From assembly GCA_017617545.1 (NCBI GenBank), contig JAFZVZ010000043.1:1-54468 (forward strand): a DNA stretch of 54,468 nt, given 5' to 3'. Position 1 is the first letter of the stretch. Each line of letters starts with the position of its first letter. Both the position numbers and the translations under genes were made by a program. This stretch comes from Lachnospiraceae bacterium. GTDB lineage: Bacteria; Bacillota; Clostridia; Lachnospirales; Lachnospiraceae. Positions 16,108 to 24,955 of this stretch are shown piece by piece. The notes below the pieces were generated by a model. The model did no database searches and was not told where the DNA came from. It saw only the letters and a program-made list of their open reading frames with translations.

Positions 16108-17793
16108 ATGTTGAATGCAGGAAAATACCGCAAATTCCCGGTGATGCGATACGACGACCGGCGTTGGCCTTCCGCGGAGATCACGAAGGCGCCGGTGTGG
16201 TGCAGCGTGGATCTTCGGGACGGCAATCAGGCGCTTGTGGAACCCATGAATGTGGATGAGAAGCTGCGCCTGTTCCGCATGATCTGTGATCTCGGAATAA
16301 AAGAGATCGAGGTCGGATTTCCTGCCGCCTCAAGCACGGAGAAAGAGTTTGTACGTCTGCTGGCGACGACCGGGATCGTCCCGGATGACGTATACATCCA
16401 GGTCCTTTCCCAGTGCCGCGAGGAGCAGATCATAGAGACGTTTGAGGCGATCAAGGGACTTCCCAAGGTTATTTTCCACATCTACAATCCGACCTCAGTG
16501 CTTCAGCGCGAGGTTGTGTTCGGAAAGTCCAAGGCGGAAGTGACGGAGCTTGCGGTGCGCGCGGCCCGGAAGGTCCGGGAACTGGCGGAAGGCTTTGACG
16601 GCGAGATCGTATTGGAGTATTCGCCGGAGAGTTTCAGCGGAACGGAGCCGGAATACGCGGTTGAGATCTGCAACGCGGTGCTTGCCGTCTGGGAGCCGTG
16701 CGAGGAGAGAAGAGCAATCATCAATCTGCCGGAGACGGTGGAACTGAATACGCCCAATGTGTACGCGGATCAGGTGGAATGGGTGTCCGACCGGCTGATC
16801 TGCAGGCCGTATGTCTCCGTGAGCGTTCATACGCACAACGACCGCGGAACGGGGATCGCGAGCACGGAGCTGGCGCTACTCGCGGGCGCGGACCGCGTGG
16901 AGGGCACGCTGTTCGGCAACGGAGAGCGCACAGGCAACATGGATATTATCACGCTCGCGTACAATCTGTACGCGGTTGGCATCGACCCGGGTCTTGAACT
17001 GTCCGATATCGATGCGATCATGGGGGGCTATGAAAGCCTTGTGAAAATGCCGATCTCGCCGAGGCATCCGTACGCCGGAAGATTTGCGTTCACCGCATTT
17101 TCCGGAGGCCATCAGGACGCCATCAGCAAGGGCTTCCAGGCGATGGCGGGAAACCCGGACGGTGAGTGGAAGGTGCCGTATCTGCTGATCGATCCTGCGG
17201 ATATCGGACGCACCTACGAGACGGTAGTGCGGATCAACTCGCAGTCCGGAAAGGGCGGCGTGGCATATGTTTTGAAGGATTACTACGGTTTCAACCTGCC
17301 GAAGGAGATGCACCGCGAGTTCGCGACGCGCGTGCAGAGGTTCGCGGAGACGGTCGGCACCGAGTTGACCAGGGAGGATGTCTACGGCGTATTCCGGAGC
17401 GAGTACCTCGACCGGAAGACACCGCTGCATTTTCTGCGATGCAGCATTGACGACCGCACCGACACGGAGGAGGAGTTCACGACGCACGCGCACCTGTGGT
17501 ACAACTACAAGGGAACGGACGCGGAGCTGGACTGCTACGGAAACGGTCCGATCGACGCCGTGAAGAAGGGACTGCAGAAGGAGCTTGGCTTCAACATCCG
17601 CATCCTTGACTACACGGAGCACGCTCTCAACTCGGGTTCCGAGGCGCAGGCTGCGGCGTACGTGCGGATGCAGGACACGGATACGGGACTTACGACGTAC
17701 GGCGTCGGCATCAGTTCGAACATCACGAGAGCCTCGATCCGCGCCATGTTCTGCGCGGTCAACAGGCTGTCGGGGATGAAAGAGGAGAAATGA
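16108..17793 (+). CDS. leuA: 2-Isopropylmalate synthase (long, yeast/actinobacterial-type)
   Basis: This 561-residue enzyme condenses acetyl-CoA with 2-oxoisovalerate, the first committed step of leucine synthesis. The ATG at 16108 has GGGGAG six bases upstream; an upstream in-frame ATG at 16033 lacks a ribosome site and is rejected. The TIM-barrel domain has VDLRDGNQALVEPM, EVGFPAASSTEKEF and the metal-binding HTHNDRGTG. The C-terminal part (about 430-561) is the LeuA dimer or regulatory domain, which usually binds leucine for feedback inhibition. It belongs to the LeuA2 lineage known from Corynebacterium and yeast rather than the 515-residue E. coli type. leuB, leuC and leuD are not adjacent. 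Confidence 0.95.
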   Translation: MLNAGKYRKFPVMRYDDRRWPSAEITKAPVWCSVDLRDGNQALVEPMNVDEKLRLFRMICDLGIKEIEVGFPAASSTEKEFVRLLATTGIVPDDVYIQVLSQCREEQIIETFEAIKGLPKVIFHIYNPTSVLQREVVFGKSKAEVTELAVRAARKVRELAEGFDGEIVLEYSPESFSGTEPEYAVEICNAVLAVWEPCEERRAIINLPETVELNTPNVYADQVEWVSDRLICRPYVSVSVHTHNDRGTGIASTELALLAGADRVEGTLFGNGERTGNMDIITLAYNLYAVGIDPGLELSDIDAIMGGYESLVKMPISPRHPYAGRFAFTAFSGGHQDAISKGFQAMAGNPDGEWKVPYLLIDPADIGRTYETVVRINSQSGKGGVAYVLKDYYGFNLPKEMHREFATRVQRFAETVGTELTREDVYGVFRSEYLDRKTPLHFLRCSIDDRTDTEEEFTTHAHLWYNYKGTDAELDCYGNGPIDAVKKGLQKELGFNIRILDYTEHALNSGSEAQAAAYVRMQDTDTGLTTYGVGISSNITRASIRAMFCAVNRLSGMKEEK

Positions 17794-17865
17794 TCCGCGA
17801 TGCTTTACAGGGGGTACAGTGTTGGTGTTACCGTTACGATAATTTGCTGATACTTGGAGGAAGGT

Positions 17866-18615
17866 ATGGTTATTGGGGCAATCGTAGCCGGCGGTACAGG
17901 TCGCCGGATGGGAACCGCGGTTCCCAAACAGTTTCTGAAGCTTGGCAATCGCACGATCCTACTGCGCTCGGTGGACGCTTTTCTGGATTGTGATGAGATT
18001 GACAAGGTGATCGTCGGTGTTCCGAAGGAGTGGGTGACGTTCACAAAGCAGCTTCTTGACGAGGCCGGATACGGTGAACGTCGCAGTCGTGTCAAGGTGA
18101 CCGAGGGCGGCGCGAACCGCAACGAGACCATGTGGAAGATCACGGAGTACGCTGTGGAGAGACTACATGCGGACGACATGACGATCATGGTGACGCACGA
18201 CGCTGTGCGTCCGTTTGTTACGGATGACATCATCCGCAGCACGATCAAAATGCTTGTTTCCTGTGATGAGAAGACCGGCGTTACGGCGGCGGTCCCGTGC
18301 ACGGATACGATTCTTCGCATCGGTGCGAACGCCGAGGTTGTCGAGACGCCGAAGCGTATCAACATGATGCAGGCGCAGACTCCGCAGACGGTGTATCTGG
18401 GCACATGGAGAAAGGTTTATAAGAAGCTTTCCGCTGCCGACCGGGAATTCCGCACGGACATCAGCGGCATGTACATCTCCGCAGGCTTGCGCGTGAAGGT
18501 TGTCGACGGTGACCGCGGCAACAGCAAGATCACGACCCCGGAGGATTACGAGGCAGCCAAGCGCCGCGTGCAGGACGAGGAGAACAACCGAAAGGAGCCG
18601 CAGGACAATGTATGA
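17866..18615 (+). CDS. IspD/TarI-family cytidylyltransferase
   Basis: This 249-residue nucleotidyltransferase transfers CMP from CTP onto a sugar-alcohol phosphate. GGAGG lies five bases before the ATG at 17866. The nucleotide-binding loop IVAGGTGRRMG and PKQF are shared by IspD (MEP pathway) and TarI (CDP-ribitol for teichoic acid). Several stretches look more like TarI: PKEWV, EGGANRNETM, VTHDAVRPF, QAQTPQTV and KITTPEDY. The next gene, glf, overlaps it by eight bases and makes UDP-galactofuranose, which also supports a surface-polymer role. No TarJ-type reductase is adjacent, so IspD function cannot be excluded. Confidence 0.85.
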   Translation: MVIGAIVAGGTGRRMGTAVPKQFLKLGNRTILLRSVDAFLDCDEIDKVIVGVPKEWVTFTKQLLDEAGYGERRSRVKVTEGGANRNETMWKITEYAVERLHADDMTIMVTHDAVRPFVTDDIIRSTIKMLVSCDEKTGVTAAVPCTDTILRIGANAEVVETPKRINMMQAQTPQTVYLGTWRKVYKKLSAADREFRTDISGMYISAGLRVKVVDGDRGNSKITTPEDYEAAKRRVQDEENNRKEPQDNV

Positions 18616-19705
18616 TTATCTGATCGTCGGTGCCGGCCTGTACGGAGCGACATTTGCCTATGAGGCGAAGAAGAAGGGCAAGAGCGTCCTTGTGATCGAC
18701 CGCCGAGACCATATCGCGGGCAATGCGTACTGCAAGGATGTCGAGGGGATACCCGTTCACTGGTACGGAGCGCACATTTTCCACACCTCGGACAAAAAAG
18801 TATGGGACTTTGTGAACCAGTTCGCGGAGTTCAACAACTACATCAACTCGCCGGTCGCGGTGTACAAGGATGAGCTGTACAACCTTCCGTTCAACATGAA
18901 CACGTTCAGCCGCCTGTGGAATATCAAGACGCCGCAGGAAGCGAAGGATATCATCGCCGCTCAGATCGCCGAAGAGGGCATCACAGAGCCGAAAAACCTC
19001 GAGGAGCAGGCGATCTCCATGGTGGGACGCGATGTGTTCGTGAAGCTTGTAAAGGGCTACACGGAGAAGCAGTGGGGACGCGACTGCAAGGATCTTCCCG
19101 CGTCGATCATCAAGCGTCTGCCGCTTCGTTTTACGTACGATAACAACTATTTCAACGACCGCTTCCAGGGAATTCCGACCGAAGGCTACACGGCGATGGT
19201 CGCGCGCATGCTCGACGGGATCGAGGTTCGTCTCGGCATCGATTATCTCGCGGACCGTGAGAGTTGGGACGCGCAGGCGGAGAAGGTGATCTACACCGGC
19301 GCGATCGATGAATTTTTCGGATATTGCTACGGCAATCTTGCCTACCGCAAGGTGACGTTCGAGCACGAGCTGCTCGACACGGACAACTACCAGGGCAACG
19401 CCGTCGTGAACTACACGGAGCGTGAGATCCCGTACACGCGCATCATTGAGCACAAGCATTTTGTGTTCGGCAAGCAGCCGAAGACCGTGATCTCGAAGGA
19501 GTATCCGACGGAGTGGAAGCCCGGTGAGGAACCGTACTATCCGGTCGGTGACGAGAAGAACCGAGCGCTGTACGAGCAGTACAAGGCGCTGGCGGATCAG
19601 CAGTCGAAGGTGATCTTCGGCGGTCGTCTCGGCGAGTACAAGTACTACGACATGGACAAGGTGATCGCGTCCGCGCTCGCAAAATGTGAGACAGAGCTCG
19701 GATGA
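18608..19705 (+). CDS. glf: UDP-galactopyranose mutase
   Basis: This 365-residue flavoenzyme interconverts UDP-galactopyranose and UDP-galactofuranose, the donor for galactofuranose in cell-surface glycans. The FAD-binding Rossmann motif VGAGLYGATFA is at the N-terminus. Family blocks follow: HIAGNAY, GAHIFHTSDKKVWDF, KGYTEKQWG, NDRFQGIPTEGYTAM, YTGAIDEFFGY and GGRLGEYKYYDMD. The start overlaps the end of the cytidylyltransferase gene, and the upstream open frame belongs to that gene's alternative frame. A strong hairpin follows the stop. No galactofuranosyltransferase is in the window. Confidence 0.96.
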   Translation: MYDYLIVGAGLYGATFAYEAKKKGKSVLVIDRRDHIAGNAYCKDVEGIPVHWYGAHIFHTSDKKVWDFVNQFAEFNNYINSPVAVYKDELYNLPFNMNTFSRLWNIKTPQEAKDIIAAQIAEEGITEPKNLEEQAISMVGRDVFVKLVKGYTEKQWGRDCKDLPASIIKRLPLRFTYDNNYFNDRFQGIPTEGYTAMVARMLDGIEVRLGIDYLADRESWDAQAEKVIYTGAIDEFFGYCYGNLAYRKVTFEHELLDTDNYQGNAVVNYTEREIPYTRIIEHKHFVFGKQPKTVISKEYPTEWKPGEEPYYPVGDEKNRALYEQYKALADQQSKVIFGGRLGEYKYYDMDKVIASALAKCETELG

Positions 19706-19735
19706 CGGAAACATCCGGAACATACAAAACAAAAC

Positions 19736-19764
19736 GGCCGCCGGTTTTCACCGACGGCCTTTCT
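19736..19764. terminator. Terminator between glf and the convergent htrA-like gene
   Basis: A 10-bp stem GGCCGCCGGT / ACCGACGGCC, with one mismatch and a four-base loop, is followed by TTTCT. A-rich sequence on the left could supply a U-tract for the minus strand too. Confidence 0.8.
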
Positions 19765-19838
19765 ATGTGGTAATCGCGATACCGGGAAACAAAGGTAAAG
19801 CGTTTCCACGGTAATGATTTCATTGTGTTACAAACCGA

Positions 19839-21050
19839 TCATTCCGTGATGTCCGACTTGACCATCAGCGTGACGGGAACCGTGATCTCTTCGCGCTCCT
19901 CGCCGTTTTCCCGGCTTATGACAAGCGTGATCTCCGTACCGGCCTGGTAGGATGTGACACGCGTGATCAGTTGCTGATTGTCCAGCACCCGAATGCCATT
20001 GACGGAAAGAATAATATCTCCGGGGAGAATACCCGCGGCGGCCGCGGCACTGCCTTCGTCAACGCTGCTTACATGAACGCCTCTCGGCCATCCGAACGAT
20101 TCCGCCATGTCCGCGGAAACGGTAGCAATGTGAACACCGAGGAATCCGGCTTCCTCCTCCGGGAAGGATTTCAACTTCTTGAGCTCATTGAGGATCGGGA
20201 TTGCCTGAGTGATCGGAATGGCGAAGCCCATGCCCTCGATCTTGGAATAATTTTCCGAGTACTTTAACGAGTTGATGCCGATAACTTCGCCCTTCATGTT
20301 GATGAGAGCACCGCCGCTGTTGCCGGGGTTGATGGCTGCATCCGTCTGGATCAGGAACAGCTCGCCCTCCTCGGTCTGGACTTCACGATCGACCGCACTC
20401 ACGAAACCGACCGTTACGGAGGTGCCGTACCCGAGAGCGTTGCCGAGCGCGATCACCATGTCTCCGACCTTGACCTCATTTTCCGAGGCGAGAGGAGCAA
20501 TGCGGTAGGTTGACGGATCGACAGCTTTGAGCGCTTCCTTCGAGATCATGAGGATCGCGAGGTCGCCGGCCGCGTCGGATCCGCGGAGCTCCGCGTTCAC
20601 GTCCGTTCCGTCGGGAAATGTCGCCGTGATCTCGGTCGCGCCTTCGATCACATGATGATTGGTTGCGATATAGAGCGTTGTGTCATCGGTGTCGAGTATG
20701 ATGCCGGAACCCTTGGATGTGCCGTGCTGGACACGGCCCCAGGAATCCGTTTTGGTCACCTCTGCGTTGATCTGCACGACGGAGGCGAGAGCCTGATTGA
20801 CGAGATCGCTGACCGTCGTATCCTCAAGTATGCCGACGTTCACCTCGTCCGTCTGCTGCAGTATGACGGATCCGGACACGAGAGGGATCGGTGTCGCGGT
20901 TGCGGTAGCAGCGTTGCGTGTTCCGTTGCCGGTGCCGCGCTCCGAGACACGATCGGTGTCATCCTCGAGATAGCGGATCGTAAAATACCCCGCGCACGAA
21001 GCAAGCAGAACAAAACAAAGGAAAAGTGCGATTGTTCTCAATACCTTCAT
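19839..21050 (-). CDS. HtrA/DegP-like serine protease with PDZ domain
   Basis: This 403-residue exported protease handles misfolded envelope proteins. Residues 5-25 are a hydrophobic anchor that also contains LASC, with Cys19 a possible lipidation site. A Thr/Asn-rich spacer runs to about residue 75. The trypsin-like domain has the triad His133 (in TNHHV), Asp163 (in AGDLA) and Ser245 (in NPGNSGGA). One PDZ domain occupies about residues 302-395. GGGGAG lies a short distance before the ATG. It is the only gene on its strand here, convergent with glf and divergent from clpX. The spacer and single PDZ fit Firmicutes HtrA proteins. Confidence 0.93.
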   Translation of the reverse strand: MKVLRTIALFLCFVLLASCAGYFTIRYLEDDTDRVSERGTGNGTRNAATATATPIPLVSGSVILQQTDEVNVGILEDTTVSDLVNQALASVVQINAEVTKTDSWGRVQHGTSKGSGIILDTDDTTLYIATNHHVIEGATEITATFPDGTDVNAELRGSDAAGDLAILMISKEALKAVDPSTYRIAPLASENEVKVGDMVIALGNALGYGTSVTVGFVSAVDREVQTEEGELFLIQTDAAINPGNSGGALINMKGEVIGINSLKYSENYSKIEGMGFAIPITQAIPILNELKKLKSFPEEEAGFLGVHIATVSADMAESFGWPRGVHVSSVDEGSAAAAAGILPGDIILSVNGIRVLDNQQLITRVTSYQAGTEITLVISRENGEEREEITVPVTLMVKSDITE

Positions 21051-21174
21051 GGTAAATCTCCCCGATTACTATAGTTGCGAATACGGTGTCATTTGAGACA
21101 ATTACACTATAACCGCATAGTGTGACGCTTTTGTGAAGTGTTTGTTAAACAGCTGTGCGGGGGCGGCGCGTCGC

Positions 21175-21203
21175 TTGCAATAAAGGCGTTTTCATAGTAC
21201 AAT
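21175..21203 (+). promoter_or_regulatory. Promoter for the clpX-like gene
   Basis: TTGCAA at 21175-21180 and TACAAT at 21198-21203 are 17 bases apart. A CGGAAAAT octamer (21221-21228) lies between it and the start codon. Confidence 0.65.
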
Positions 21204-21251
21204 ACCAATAGGTGTACGCGCGGAAAATGTGTGGGACACGGAAAGGAAATT

Positions 21252-23015
21252 ATGAGTACGAACGACAACAATACGAACAACAATGACAACAAGCGGAAGA
21301 ACCGCTATTGCGTTATTTGCGGAAAGAACGAAAAGGATGTGGGAACGCTTGTGACCGTGCCGCCGGGAATGCCCGTGTGCAGCGGCTGCATGCAGAAGAT
21401 CCTCGACCAGGCGACAAGCCTTGCGATGAAGGCACAGCAGATGTCCGGCAAGACTACGGCGAAGACGGAGAAATCCGGCGGGGCGGAGGATACGGACCAG
21501 ACCGCATCGAACAGCGCGAATAACGAGACGAACGATACTGCCGCAGCGAAGAAAACCTCGAAGACGGGGGATGCCGCCGGCACGAAGAACGCGTCAACGG
21601 ACGCTGCGGACAAGGCGAAGAAGAACGGCTCTGATGTGGAGATCACGATCGAGCCTGCCGATGACGGAAAGAACGATTCCAATGTTGAGATCAACATCTA
21701 TACCGATGAGGACGGAAACATTGAGATCATGGACGATGACGGAAATGAGGACGATGCGGGAGACGATGGCGGGGATGAGAATGACGATTCCCTCGACCCG
21801 AAGAACATGTTCAAGAAGATCCTGAACGGTATCCCGCTCGCCGGTGTGAGATTCGTCTTCCCCGATATGATGCAGGGGGAAAATGCGCGCGTCCGCCCGA
21901 AGCAGAAGGCCAAGGAGGACGCGAAGGAGGAGAACCCGGATGTCATGGACATCAAGGCTCTTCCGGCGCCGCATGAGATCAAGGCACGGCTGGATGAGTA
22001 CGTGATCGGTCAGGATTACGCGAAGAAGGTCATCAGCGTTGCGGTGTACAACCATTACAAGCGTGTGCGCCGCCAGGACGAGGAAGCGTTCCGAGATGAC
22101 GTGACGATCGAGAAGTCGAACATGCTGATGATCGGACCGACCGGCTGCGGCAAGACCTACCTTGTGCAGACGCTGGCCAAGCTTCTGAACGTACCGCTCG
22201 CGATCACCGACGCCACCTCGCTCACCGAGGCCGGTTACATCGGTGATGACGTGGAGAGTGTTCTCTCGAAGCTGCTTGCCAACGCGGACGACGATGTCGA
22301 GCGTGCGGAGCACGGCATTGTATTTATCGACGAGATCGACAAGATTGCCAAGAAGAAAAATACGACCAGCCGCGACGTCAGCGGTGAGAGCGTTCAGCAG
22401 GGTCTTTTGAAGCTTCTGGAAGGCGCCGAGGTTGAGGTACCGGTAGGCGCGTCCTCGAAGAGCGCGATGGTGCCGCAGACGACCATTAACACGAAGAACA
22501 TCCTCTTCATCTGCGGAGGTGCGTTCCCGGGACTGGATGAGATCGTGAAGACACGTCTGACGAAGTCGTTTACGATGGGCTTTAACGCGAATCTGAAGGA
22601 TACGTATGACAAGGATCCCGATATTCTTGCCAAGACGACGACCGAGGACCTCAGAGAGTACGGAATGATCCCCGAGTTTATCGGACGACTGCCGATGATC
22701 TTCTCGCTGCGAGGCCTTGACAAGGAGGCGATGAAGCGCATCCTCACGGAGCCGAAGAATGCGATTCTCAAGCAGTACCAGAAGCTTCTTGCGATGGATG
22801 AGGTACAGCTCAAATTCGACGAGTCCGCGCTCGACGTGATCGCGGAGGAAGCTGTCTCGAGAGATACCGGCGCGCGCGCGCTCCGTTCCATCATCGAGGA
22901 GTTTATGCTTGACATCATGTTTGAGATCCCGAAGGATGATTCCATCGGTACCGTAACGATCACCGGAGACTACATCAAAAAGAAGGGCGCTCCGATCATC
23001 GAGATACGCGCGTAG
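21252..23015 (+). CDS. clpX: ClpX-type AAA+ unfoldase with an unusually long acidic linker
   Basis: This protein has 587 residues, against about 420 for normal ClpX. Residues 20-46 hold the C4 zinc finger (Cys20, 23, 43, 46). About 185 low-complexity residues follow, rich in Ala/Lys/Asn and then Asp/Glu, where ClpX usually has a linker of about 15. The AAA+ module starts near residue 237 with LPAPHEIKARLDEYVIGQ. It has a Walker A (GPTGCGKT, 295-302), the pore loop GYIGDDVES, a Walker B (FIDEIDK, D360-E361) and sensor regions. The ClpP-docking IGF tripeptide reads MGF. clpP is not adjacent, so this may be a second ClpX paralogue. The ATG at 21252 follows AAAGGAAA. Confidence 0.88.
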   Translation: MSTNDNNTNNNDNKRKNRYCVICGKNEKDVGTLVTVPPGMPVCSGCMQKILDQATSLAMKAQQMSGKTTAKTEKSGGAEDTDQTASNSANNETNDTAAAKKTSKTGDAAGTKNASTDAADKAKKNGSDVEITIEPADDGKNDSNVEINIYTDEDGNIEIMDDDGNEDDAGDDGGDENDDSLDPKNMFKKILNGIPLAGVRFVFPDMMQGENARVRPKQKAKEDAKEENPDVMDIKALPAPHEIKARLDEYVIGQDYAKKVISVAVYNHYKRVRRQDEEAFRDDVTIEKSNMLMIGPTGCGKTYLVQTLAKLLNVPLAITDATSLTEAGYIGDDVESVLSKLLANADDDVERAEHGIVFIDEIDKIAKKKNTTSRDVSGESVQQGLLKLLEGAEVEVPVGASSKSAMVPQTTINTKNILFICGGAFPGLDEIVKTRLTKSFTMGFNANLKDTYDKDPDILAKTTTEDLREYGMIPEFIGRLPMIFSLRGLDKEAMKRILTEPKNAILKQYQKLLAMDEVQLKFDESALDVIAEEAVSRDTGARALRSIIEEFMLDIMFEIPKDDSIGTVTITGDYIKKKGAPIIEIRA

Positions 23016-23111
23016 CGAAGAATTTTACGAAAAATGCCGCGCAGCGTCGAAAGAGTGCCTGCAGCCATGAAAAAACGGGCAAAGATTTCCTCTGTTTACG
23101 GCAAAAAATGC

Positions 23112-23140
23112 TTGATAGAACAAAGATTATGCAATATAAT
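23112..23140 (+). promoter_or_regulatory. Promoter for the zinc-ribbon repeat protein gene
   Basis: TTGATA at 23112-23117 and TATAAT at 23135-23140 are 17 bases apart. The expected start of transcription is just before the inverted repeat at 23151. Confidence 0.7.
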
Positions 23141-23150
23141 TAGTGTACAT

Positions 23151-23186
23151 TGGTATAACGTTTTTTGAGTAGGCATCGTTATACCA
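23151..23186. promoter_or_regulatory. Perfect 10-bp inverted repeat in the 5' leader
   Basis: TGGTATAACG (23151-23160) and CGTTATACCA (23177-23186) are exact complements separated by 16 bases that include a T-run. The dyad begins about 11 bases after the -10 box, so it could be an operator or an RNA hairpin in the leader. Confidence 0.55.
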
Positions 23187-23244
23187 GGCATTCCCTGTAT
23201 GAGGGAGAGGAAAGGAAAGCGCTCAGCGCGGAAAGAAGGGTAAC

Positions 23245-24864
23245 ATGTTTTGTAAAAACTGTGGCAATAATTTGCTTCCCGGCGCCGTATTCTGCGGCGT
23301 TTGCGGAACAAAAGTAGAACCCGAAGGGTTCGCAGCGGATGCTGCAGCAGCGGTTGAGCAGCCTGTACAGCAGGTAGCGGCAGCCGTAGAGGCAGTTCCG
23401 GAGCAGGTGGCTGCAGCGGTTGAGCAGCCCGTGGAGCAGGCAGTGGCAGCTGTTGAGGCAGCACCCGAGCAGGTAGCGGCGGCAGTTGAGCAGCCCGTGG
23501 AGCAGGCAGTGGCAGCTGTTGAGGCAGCACCCGAGCAGGTGGCTGCAGCAGTCGAGCAGCCTGTAGAGCAGGCAGTGGCGGCCGTTGAGGCAGCACCCGA
23601 GCAGGTAGCTGCGGCAGTTGAGCAGCCCGTGGAGCAGGCAGTGGCGGCCGTTGAGGCAGCACCCGAGCAGGTAGCTGCGGCAGTTGAGCAGCCTGTGGAG
23701 CAGGCAGTGGCGGCTGTTGAAGCAGCACCGGAGCAGGTAGCTGCAGCAGTCGAACAGCCCGTATATCAGGCAGCAGCTGCTGTTGAGGCAGCACCGGAGC
23801 AGGTAGCGGCGGCAGTTGAACAGCCTGTATACCAGGCGGCGGCAGCAGTTGAGCAGCCTGTACAGAAGGCGGCAGAAGCAGTTGAGCAGCCGGTACAGAC
23901 GGTAGCAGCTGCGGTTGAGCAGCCGGTATACCAGCAGCCGGTACAGCAGCCTGTATATCAGCAGCCCGTACAGCAGCCGGTTCAGCAGCCTGCATATCAG
24001 CAGCCCGTGCAGCAGCCGGTTCAGCAGCCTGCATATCAGCAGCCTGTGCAGCAGCCGGTTCAGCAGCCCGCATATCAGCAGCCTGTGCAGCAGCCGGTTC
24101 AGCAGCCCGCATACCAGCAGCCTGTACAGCAGCCGGTTCAGCAGCCCGCATATCAGCAGCCTGTGCAGCAGCCGGTTCAGCAGAACGCATATCAGCAGCC
24201 GGTTTACCAGCAGCCTGTGTATGCTCAGCCTGTATATCAGCAGCCCGCACCCGCTAAGAAGAAGAAATCGAAGGCGCCTGTTATCATCATCAGCATTTTG
24301 CTGATCCTGATCATCCTTGCAGGTTCCGGCATCGCATATCTTTCGTTCCTTGATAAGAACGGCAACAAGAACTACTTCGGTATCGATCTGAACTTCCTTG
24401 ATTTTACGCAGCTTTCGAGCTCGCAGGAGAAGCAGTTCCTCGATCTTGCGGACAAGGTTAACACCGCGATCGTAAACGGAAGCTCCAGACAGTTCCGCAA
24501 GGCGATCAATGAAGACGCGATTGATTACGTATGCAAATCCTTCGGCTGCACGGATGCCGATGACTTCCTCGCGTTCTGCGCAGAGGATCTCGAGGATTGC
24601 GGCAGCGATATCTCCGCATCCGCCAAGGCATACCTGAAGTACGAGATCAAGGATCGCAAGTCTCTTGCATCCAAGCTGGAGAAGCAGACCGAAGCTGAGT
24701 TCGATATCTCGAAGGCATACCTGGTAGAGTGCATCAGCACCTACAAGGGAAGCAAGGGATCGAAGACGCTGAAGGATACCTACATCTTCATGAAGGACGG
24801 CGAGGGTGTATGGTCGCTGATCCTGCTCGGCAAGGACAGCATTAAGGACCTCGGACTTGACTGA
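23245..24864 (+). CDS. Zinc-ribbon, repeat-rich membrane protein
   Basis: This 539-residue protein is of unknown function. Residues 3-20 are a zinc ribbon (C3, C6, C17, C20) of the type that opens many Firmicutes membrane proteins. Residues 34-187 are seven copies of a 22-residue AAAVEQPVEQAVAAVEAAPEQV-like unit, and residues 238-315 are six copies of a 13-residue YQQPVQQPVQQPA unit. A KKKKSK patch precedes one transmembrane helix at about 344-366. The C-terminal 170 residues are a probable extracytoplasmic domain that begins near LDFTQLSSSQEKQF. The helical Ala/Glu/Gln repeats followed by Pro/Gln repeats form a long cytoplasmic stalk. It has its own promoter and leader dyad. Confidence 0.8.
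   Translation: MFCKNCGNNLLPGAVFCGVCGTKVEPEGFAADAAAAVEQPVQQVAAAVEAVPEQVAAAVEQPVEQAVAAVEAAPEQVAAAVEQPVEQAVAAVEAAPEQVAAAVEQPVEQAVAAVEAAPEQVAAAVEQPVEQAVAAVEAAPEQVAAAVEQPVEQAVAAVEAAPEQVAAAVEQPVYQAAAAVEAAPEQVAAAVEQPVYQAAAAVEQPVQKAAEAVEQPVQTVAAAVEQPVYQQPVQQPVYQQPVQQPVQQPAYQQPVQQPVQQPAYQQPVQQPVQQPAYQQPVQQPVQQPAYQQPVQQPVQQPAYQQPVQQPVQQNAYQQPVYQQPVYAQPVYQQPAPAKKKKSKAPVIIISILLILIILAGSGIAYLSFLDKNGNKNYFGIDLNFLDFTQLSSSQEKQFLDLADKVNTAIVNGSSRQFRKAINEDAIDYVCKSFGCTDADDFLAFCAEDLEDCGSDISASAKAYLKYEIKDRKSLASKLEKQTEAEFDISKAYLVECISTYKGSKGSKTLKDTYIFMKDGEGVWSLILLGKDSIKDLGLD
23344..23805 (+). repeat. Seven tandem 66-bp coding repeats
   Basis: Seven in-frame 66-base units encode the 22-residue AAAVEQPVEQ-type repeat. 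Five units are identical at protein level, the first and last are variants, and a degenerate partial array continues to about 23930. Differences between units are mainly synonymous third-position changes. Confidence 0.9.
23956..24189 (+). repeat. Six tandem 39-bp coding repeats
   Basis: Six in-frame 39-base units encode YQQPVQQPVQQPA, the last with Asn for Pro. Related YQQPV fragments flank the array. The unit is unrelated in length to the preceding 66-bp array. Confidence 0.9.
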
Positions 24865-24955
24865 TACTTTTTAAGCGCATCCGGCGCTGCGGGAGATGCC
24901 GGACATACGGCATTTTCCAAATGATCCACGAATGAGTGATGGATTGTAAAACTAC

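Noticed and set aside
23344-24189. Possible CRISPR array because of regular repeats
   Set aside because: Repeats are contiguous and in frame with no unique spacers, and no cas genes are present.
23096-24250. Minus-strand repeat-rich open frame opposite the zinc-ribbon gene
   Set aside because: Its Pro/Leu/Gln repeats are only the reverse reading of the real coding repeats.
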